From Linanthus parryae (taxonomy: Eukaryota; Streptophyta; Magnoliopsida; Ericales; Polemoniaceae): a DNA stretch of 64,000 nt. The notes under the pieces are model-generated. The model was not told the DNA's origin. It saw nothing but the letters and a program-made list of their open reading frames with translations, and ran no database searches. Positions 57,550 through 64,000 of the stretch are shown here, in pieces. The translations under genes were made by a program, and so were the position numbers. The DNA lies in NCBI GenBank assembly GCA_023055425.1, contig JALGPY010000004.1, positions 57,497,718 through 57,561,717 of the forward strand, in the 5' to 3' direction. Within the stretch, counting starts at the first letter, position 1, and every line of letters begins with the position of its first letter.

Positions 57550-58656
57550 ACTATTATATTACCTGAAGAAATACTCAGTGACTGTTCAATTGCATCTTCA
57601 AGGCCGGATGGAGCCTTCTGTTTTCGTATAGACACACTTGTATACTGATAAAGAGTTGAAGTTTATTTTTTCCTACCGTATGTGAAATGCAAAAATATAA
57701 ACCAGTCATAACTTCATGGTCAGGTTCAGAATCCGTAGAACAATGGTGAAAAGGATGAAAAACATGCCATGTAATGAAGAGGACTATGAAGCGGATTTGT
57801 CCACAACTCATATGTTGCTTTCCAGGAAGGCATATATCGCATCTCCTCATCCTCCAACTCGTCTCTGATAGATTCCTTTACAGGATCCATTGTCTTGTCA
57901 TAGAACCAATCTGTGGGTCAGCAACTTCATGAATTAAATGGATGGCTCTCACCAAAGGAATGGTGTCCTTCAAGACCACAAGCGATCCACATCAGAATGA
58001 AGCAGCCCGAACCTTATCAGCAATTCTTCTACCATCAGTAGAGGAATCAGAAACTGAAGAAATCTACTCACATGATGAAAACATCTTCGCCAAGTTTTTA
58101 TTTTCTAATACAATAATCTCGAGCACATCGGTGACTTTATCTTTGTTGCCTTGACCAGCTCACCAGTATTGTTACAGCTCCTCATCAGAAGACAATTGTA
58201 AATGAATTTTGTCAACATTCTTACATTGTTCAAATATTGGTTATGAACTATATTGTGTCTATGTTCTCCAACATTTTCTCTAAACAATAGGATGAGCTGA
58301 TTGTACAAAATTCATGGGCTACTTTTCTATAAATAGTTTTCCTACAATTATCATGTTCCGTGATGTATGGTTTTAGATTATTCGAACCACACTATCAGCC
58401 CAATCTCCTCAATGATTTCATCAAAGACGAGTATCCAGACATCATAATCTTCAATTGAAGTTGAAATATCCGGTGACTTGGGGTATAATGCCCTTTTGCG
58501 AAATCCAGTAAAACATGGATAAAGTCCCTCGCGCTCTAGTCCCCCACTTATCCATAATAACACTGAAACTAGTAGTCTTCGTTGAAGATTGAATATCCTT
58601 CACCTGAATTTCAATCCAATTGAGCTCAAATCGATTTAAATCTTTGGGAAGGATAT
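57550..58656 (-). pseudogene. hAT transposase pseudogene, minus strand, copy D
   Basis: Reads NRFELNWIEIQVKDIQSSTKTTSFSV (in two parts) at its start (58451-58660), then KSPDISTSIEDYDV, FDEIIEEIG and the ELW-like segment. Frame changes and stops as in the other copies. Confidence 0.76.
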
Positions 58657-59919
58657 TCAATCTTCATGGACAACCAGCGGTTGCAGTGTTCTCATTAATG
58701 CGCGGAGGGGCAAGAATGGGCGGCAAAAGATCAATGTTTTAGTGGATTCCCCCAAACGAGTAATATATCTCAAGTCCGTAGATATTTCAGCTTCCTTTGG
58801 AGATTCTGACGCCTTGATGCTTATCTTGATGCAATTATTGAAGAAGTTTGGGGCTGATAATGTTGTTCAACTGATCTCCAACAGTACATTTGGCAGCATG
58901 AAAATTGTGGGCAAACTAGTTATGGAGAAGTACATGGCAATTGTTGGACAGTCGGCTCAACCCATTGTTTGGAGACCATGTTAGAGAACACAGGGGAAAT
59001 GAACTTCAACAAATATCTATCTAACAACGCACTGATGTTGACAAATTTCATTTACACCCGTCCAATAATTTTAATGTTGATGAGGAGCCATACAAGATCC
59101 GGTGAACAGGTCAAGTCAACTAAGATCAAGTCAACAATGATTTTCCTCACACTCGAGAACATCGTATTGGAGAAGAAGAACTGGGAGAAGATGTTTTCAT
59201 CATCTGAGTGGAGGTCATTGGTTTGGGCTTCCAGTAATGATGGCAAAAGAATTGCTGATATGGCTAGGGACGCTTTGTTCTGGTCTGGGGCACTTGTGGT
59301 TTTGAAGGCCACCATTATTCCTTTAGTTAAAGCCTACATTCCATTCATGAATGTGCTGACACACCGATTGGTTTTATATACGAGACAATGGATCAGGTAA
59401 GGGAAACCATCATAGATGAATTCGAGTATGAGGAGGTCGCATTTATGCCTTATTGAAAGGAAAATGATGAGTTATGGATAATTGGCTTCATAGCCCTCTT
59501 CACTCCGCAGCATATTTTCTGAACCCTTTGTACGGTTATTCAACGGATTTTGAACCTAAGGATGAAGTTATGAATGATTCATATTTCTGCATTTCTTATG
59601 GTAAAGGAAAAAAAGCTTCAACGGTTGATCAATATACAAGTTGGTTTGATTCACAAAAAATAATAATATACAAGTTGGTCTATATGAAAAAGGTAATGGT
59701 CCCTTCATTCTTGAAGATGAAATTCAACAGTCCCGGAGTATCTCTCCAACTAATGAATTAGATGTGTCTCCTAATATCCTTGACTTTCAACTAGTTTATT
59801 GGTTGTCGGTTGAAGCGGTAACCACTTATGGTTGTCGTGCAGTTGTTGGAATTAAATTTTTACTGGTCTTGCACTTGACCTCTTTGCGTCTAAGGGCCTG
59901 GCACTTAACCTCCTTATGG
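58657..59919 (+). pseudogene. hAT transposase pseudogene, plus strand, copy D
   Basis: The best preserved of the four. From 58742 it reads YLKSVDISASFGDSDALMLI, DNVVQLISNSTFGSMKIVGK and LVMEKY. It then has ENTGEMNFNKYLSNN, SSEWRSLVWASSNDGKR and IADMARDALFWSGALVVLK (to 59320), an MDQVKETI segment and TTYGCRAVVGIKF. The first part corresponds to DUF659 of plant hAT proteins. Two or more frame changes remain. No BED finger and no C-terminal dimerisation domain are present. Confidence 0.84.
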
Positions 59920-62502
59920 CCTCTAAGGAGTCCAAAATCCTTGTTTGACTATTGTCCTATATGCTTATGTAACGTTTGTCTAAAAATATTTCTTCCTACA
60001 CTTATTGACCCAACACAGTCTGCCTTCATTATATGCCGGTCATATTTCAAATATTTCTATAATTATAGAAACTATTCACACCATTCATTGCCGAAAGAAT
60101 AAGTTAGGTTCTTCTTCCCTCAAACTCGATATGGCTAAGGACAACCATAAAATAGAGTGAACCTACCTTCATAATGTTCTAATTAAGATGGGGTTTCCCG
60201 TTAATTTTATAAACGATATTATGACTTGTGTGACTTATGTTTCTTTTAATATCTTAATTAATGGGCACGGACTAAGTACTTCGTTCCAACTAGGGGCTTT
60301 CGAATAGCCGATCCCATTTTCCTTATCTTTTTTCTACCGAAGGCTTATCCTGCATTATTAACCAAGCTGTCTCGAATAATCTTCTTAAAGGAGTTAAAGC
60401 TGGTTCAAATTCCCATAGTATAACTCACCTCCATTTCGCGGATGATAGCATCTTTTTCTCTAAAGAAAATAAGAAAAATGCACTTACCATAAATTACATT
60501 CTCCGCCAATATTGTAGGGCTTCAGGTCAGCTAATTTATAAGTCAAAATCTGCAATTGTTTTTAGCCCAAAAGTCCCAAATGATATCTACCTCTTCTGTA
60601 CCCAAATCTTGAAAATTCCAATCGCTTCTTATCACGATAAGAACTTAGGATTGCCTAAATTTATAGGTAAAAATAAAAAACAAAATGTTTTAAGTATTGA
60701 TTTTATTGAAAAAATCAGGATTAAGTTATTTGGTTGACAAGATAACTTCTTTCTCGGGGAGGAAAATTAATTCTCATAAAATATGTAATTCAAGATATTC
60801 CTATTATGTTCGTTTTTCTTTACCAACTACTTTTGGCACAGATATTCAAAAACTCTTTGGGGAAATTTTGTGGGGAATTGAAATTGAAAAACAAGATTAT
60901 TTGAAAAAATTGGGGTTACATGTGTAATCCTAACAGTGTTGGGGTTTGGGTTTTCATCACATGCATGCTTTTAATATTGCTTTATTAAGAAAATAAGCGT
61001 GGAAAATTTATAATGACCCTAACTCTCTTCTTGCGGGAGTTCTTAAAGGAAAATACTACAACGATTCTATCCTACAACTGTCACTGTGGTTGTTTCTCTA
61101 GATCCACGTATGTTTAGCAAATTAACGTTACAGCTAAAAATATTAGTTTCCAAGGGGTACATCAAGGCATAGGTAATGGTCAAGATACCCTCATTTATCA
61201 CAATCGTTGGATTTATATCGTCCTCGGTAGAAAGCCTAACAGATTCCCAACTCTTAAAAATGATTTTAAAGTTTAAGATCTTACCACCTAAATTTTTACT
61301 TGGAATACATATTTAATTCAGTCCAATTTCGCGGAGGATGGAGCTGGTGCAATTCTTCAAATGCCCCTTGTTTTTCCTCTAAATCAAGACAGCATTGTTT
61401 GGACCCAATTCGAAAATAGAGACTATTAGGTTAAGACAACCTATCATTTGGGGGTCTCTAACATAATCCGTGAGACAAATAGCACTATCTTATCCTCTTC
61501 CAATTCTATAAAAGATATTTTTTGGACAAATCTGTGAAAACTTAACATTCATATCAAAATTAAAAATGAATATGGAGACTTTATCATCAATGTTTTGCTA
61601 CAAAAGACAATATGAAGAAAAAATGTATCCCTTTACCTCCACAATGTTGCTTATGTTCTTATGGTCAAGAAACCACTGCTCATTTATTTCTTCATTGTTT
61701 GTAGATTTTTCAAATTTTCAAGTCCCCTCTCCCATATCTGGAAATAACCTAAGTCTGACCTCCGTTTCCCTATCTGTTTGACGATTTTTTTTTTCAACTA
61801 TAAAAAGTCAGAACAAACATATCTTGGGGTACTTGTTGTGGAATATTTGGTAAGAACGAAATCGGAGAATTTTGAAATCAAACTTTAGGACTTATAATGA
61901 TTTAATTATGTCTAGTTTAACTGAAAACATAGAATTTCAAGAAGATACTTATCTTGGTCGGAAAATTTTTCATGCAAGTACTGGAGATGAAGAAAAAGTC
62001 GTCTGATGGAAGCCGCCGCCTTCAAGTTTCCTCATCATGAACATCGACGCCCCTATATCCACTGGACACCGTAGATCGGGCGGTGGGGCAGTGATTCGTA
62101 ACTCCCAAGGTGACTTCGTGATGGCTATAGCATTGCAAATCCGTTACACCAAAAATTCACTATTGGTCGAAGCTTATGCGGTCCGGATCGCCATTTTCGA
62201 AGCTTGAAATTGAGATTTTTGTTCTTTGATGATTGAATCAGACAACCAAGAATTGGTCCTATGCTTAGAGAGAGAGGCGCCGTCTATGGCTATCTCAGAG
62301 AAAGAACGGATGATAAATGGCATCTCATCGCAGCTAGGTCATTTTATATATTCTAGGGCTAGTTGGTGTAGGAATGATGAAAATGTCCTTGCTCATACCC
62401 TAGTTAAAATGGTCTTGGACTGTGAAGTTATTTCTTTTTGGGCTATTACTTGCCGCAACAGCTTGTAAAACATTTGGGCCTTGGATATAGCCCGCTATTA
62501 AA
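59920..62502 (+). pseudogene. L1-type LINE remnant, copy D
   Basis: RT from SPKSLFDYCPIC..., LPTLIDPTQSAF, LDMAKD, FADD box intact (about 60436-60447), zf-RVT region near 61580-61720, RNase H-like domain with NIDAPISTGHRRSGGGAVIRN and MIESDNQELVLCLERE (about 62040-62470). A ~40-bp deletion relative to the other copies lies near 59978 (FYKII part). Stops throughout. Confidence 0.86.
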
Positions 62503-63053
62503 TTAAGTACAAGCCTTATCTGAAAAAAATATGTTTTCATTATTAATCTCTAATGAGGCTCAAGATAAGAAAATATTACGTTTCTCCTGGAAATGCAACT
62601 TTTTCCAAGTTTATTTGTTTCTTTAAAAGCAATTTTTTGATTCATGACCTAAAAACTTACTAGTAATAAATTATCTATCCATTAAAAAACTACTTTTTAA
62701 TTTTGGTATGTCTTAAATTAAACGTCAACTCGCATTTTAATAATTGAAATTGGGTGGACGTGTACAAGTGTTAAATAAAATTCTCTATAGTCGTATTTGA
62801 AATGATTGAATAATAGACAATGTCACACCCCACACATTAAGCAAATCACTGGGGCGTGAAGCTCAGACTAGACATCATGACATGCCAAACCCCAAAACAC
62901 AAAGAGGTAAAGTTCATGGCCAAGAATTAAGTAACTAACTATGATTCAGCATATGTGCGCGTTGACCATAAGAAATATACTTTCAGCAACTATGTGTCAA
63001 CCACAAGTCGTTAGAAATATACTTGCGGGAGTTCTTAAAGGAAATAAATTAGT
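62503..63053 (+). repeat. unit D end: LINE tail and unit-end repeat with templated filler
   Basis: Equivalent to 53413-53944, but bases 63017-63043 are filler not found in other copies at this place (see 61030-61052 for the source). Confidence 0.75.
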
Positions 63054-63813
63054 AAAGTAGAAAGTAACTCTTTAAGAAAAGAAAGATGGTTTGGCTCAGG
63101 GGAGAAAAGAGGATTCTCACCTCTCTCTAGATTTCTGGAGAGATAGTCAGTCGGCCGGTCATCCACTGCTTGCTTGGTCTCCTCGGAGATGTTATGCAGA
63201 CAGCTAGCTGGCTAGGTTCATATCAAAGCCCTTTTCGCCTTTTCTTCTTTTTGGCTTCCCATATCTGTGTTTGCGGGTCACCTGCGGGGGTTTCTCCGGC
63301 TTTGATCTTCAAAGTTCTCTGGTGGTTCTTGCCTCTTGTTCTCCGTCGGTGTTTGGGGCCCATGGTTTCACTCCGCCGCTTCAAGGTCTATTCAAGCGAC
63401 ACTCTGCACCGTCGTTGACAGTTCCACCGCATGCCGAACTCGAAGTTCCTGGTAGGTTTCCTCCGTTGTCGGTGTTGTCCTAGGCCAATCCTCGGCAGCT
63501 TCATGTATATTCGCCGTCTCTTATGGCGGCTGCATACCCCAAGTTACCGACGGCTCCAGCGTCTCAGCGCTTCAAGATGAGGCTCTTTTTTCCTTGTTGC
63601 TCTGAGCAAGTCTAGTGACTTCTTTGGTTACAAGTTTTGTTGACGTCTTTGCTGTAGTTGTTCCTCCTCATGTATTTTACATGTTTTTTACTTATTAAAC
63701 TTAGATCCCCTTGCATAATTTTGGATCTTTTATTAGTAAGATCCTCTAGAAAATTCTGGTACTTAATAATAGTTCAGTTTTTTCAAAAAAAAAAGAAAAA
63801 GAAAAGCAAACTG
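63054..63813 (+). mobile_element. A-tailed retroposed segment, copy E
   Basis: Left duplication ATAAATTAGT (63044-63053), right ATAAACTAGT (63814-63823), A-rich tail at about 63785-63810. Frame shorter than in B and D (63170-63418) because of a stop. Confidence 0.65.
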
Positions 63814-64000
63814 ATAAACTAGTTGAACGCCGCAAATTTTCAACCTCAGTTCAAATGAAATCTTCTGTACATCTATAGAAGTATACAAGTGATGTGTGTA
63901 AGTGTCTAAGAATGCATGGTAAAATATACTCTACTAGGGGAGGGGGTGTTGAATAAACTATGGCAACTTAAGCTAAAATGGTGGTTTTAAAAAATAGGCA
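63082..64000 (+). repeat. tandem unit copy E (start only)
   Basis: Continues the array past copy D. 63824-64000 matches 35288-35460 in B. The copy is cut by the end of the window. Confidence 0.9.

Larger units (their letters stand above)
53973..63081 (+). repeat. tandem unit copy D (complete reference copy, ~9.1 kb)
   Basis: The only copy in the window without a large insertion or deletion. Length 9109 bp from one AAAGATGG landmark to the next. It supplies the empty sites for the copia, short gypsy, Helitron, plastid-like and MITE insertions. Confidence 0.94.

Noticed and set aside
1..64000. rRNA, tRNA or intact host genes
   Set aside because: I looked for conserved rRNA stretches, tRNA-like stem arrangements and long intact coding frames and found none. 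The only tRNA-related sequences are primer binding sites.

Overview
This window looks like repeat-dense nuclear DNA of a flowering plant, most likely a eudicot. It holds plant-specific transposon lineages (Tat/Ogre-type Ty3/gypsy, Ty1/copia, CACTA, hAT, Stowaway and Helitron elements, L1-type LINEs), GT-AG introns of about 75-80 bp, and fragments of plant genes (an FBS-type F-box gene, uracil-DNA glycosylase, a plant mobile domain gene, probably plastid ycf1). I find no intact host gene, no rRNA or tRNA gene and no CRISPR array. Almost everything is mobile-element DNA in different states of decay. Names rest on reading translated motifs by eye, without database searches.

Region 1 (1-17541) is one large, dead Tat/Ogre-type Ty3/gypsy element lying in a copy of the tandem unit described below. 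Its 5' LTR is cut by the window start, most of gag is missing, and the protease, RT, RNase H and integrase domains carry stops, frameshifts and changed catalytic residues. A 3.7-kb CACTA transposon (3666-7398, TSD TTC) sits in the RNase H region and carries pieces of at least two plant genes. Downstream of pol are a 52-53-bp tandem repeat and a long antisense region that includes a decayed plant-mobile-domain (PMD) gene with two visible introns. The 3' LTR carries a GATC-rich hAT-like MITE with an 8-bp TSD.

Region 2 (17542-64000) is a head-to-tail array of about 4.1 copies of a roughly 9.1-kb composite unit, here called A (17542-34550), B (34551-45498), C (45499-53972), D (53973-63081) and E (63082-64000, cut by the window). 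Boundaries are an arbitrary phase. In order, the unit holds an A-tailed retroposed segment, minus-strand conserved ORFs of unknown identity, a minus-strand hAT transposase pseudogene joined head to head to a diverged plus-strand one, a 5'-truncated L1-type LINE with RT, zf-RVT and RNase H remnants, and a spacer repeat.

Each copy has its own later history. A took a full-length copia element (19263-27555, itself invaded by an inverted solo LTR of the Region 1 gypsy family) and a Stowaway-like MITE. B holds a 2-kb deletion-derivative gypsy element, a plastid-like insert and a deletion through the hAT pair. C keeps only one end of that gypsy element and carries a 1977-bp Helitron. D has no large insertion and shows the full unit. 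The empty sites in sister copies fix many element ends to the base and give a relative order of events: A is the most diverged, and B and C share an insertion that D lacks.
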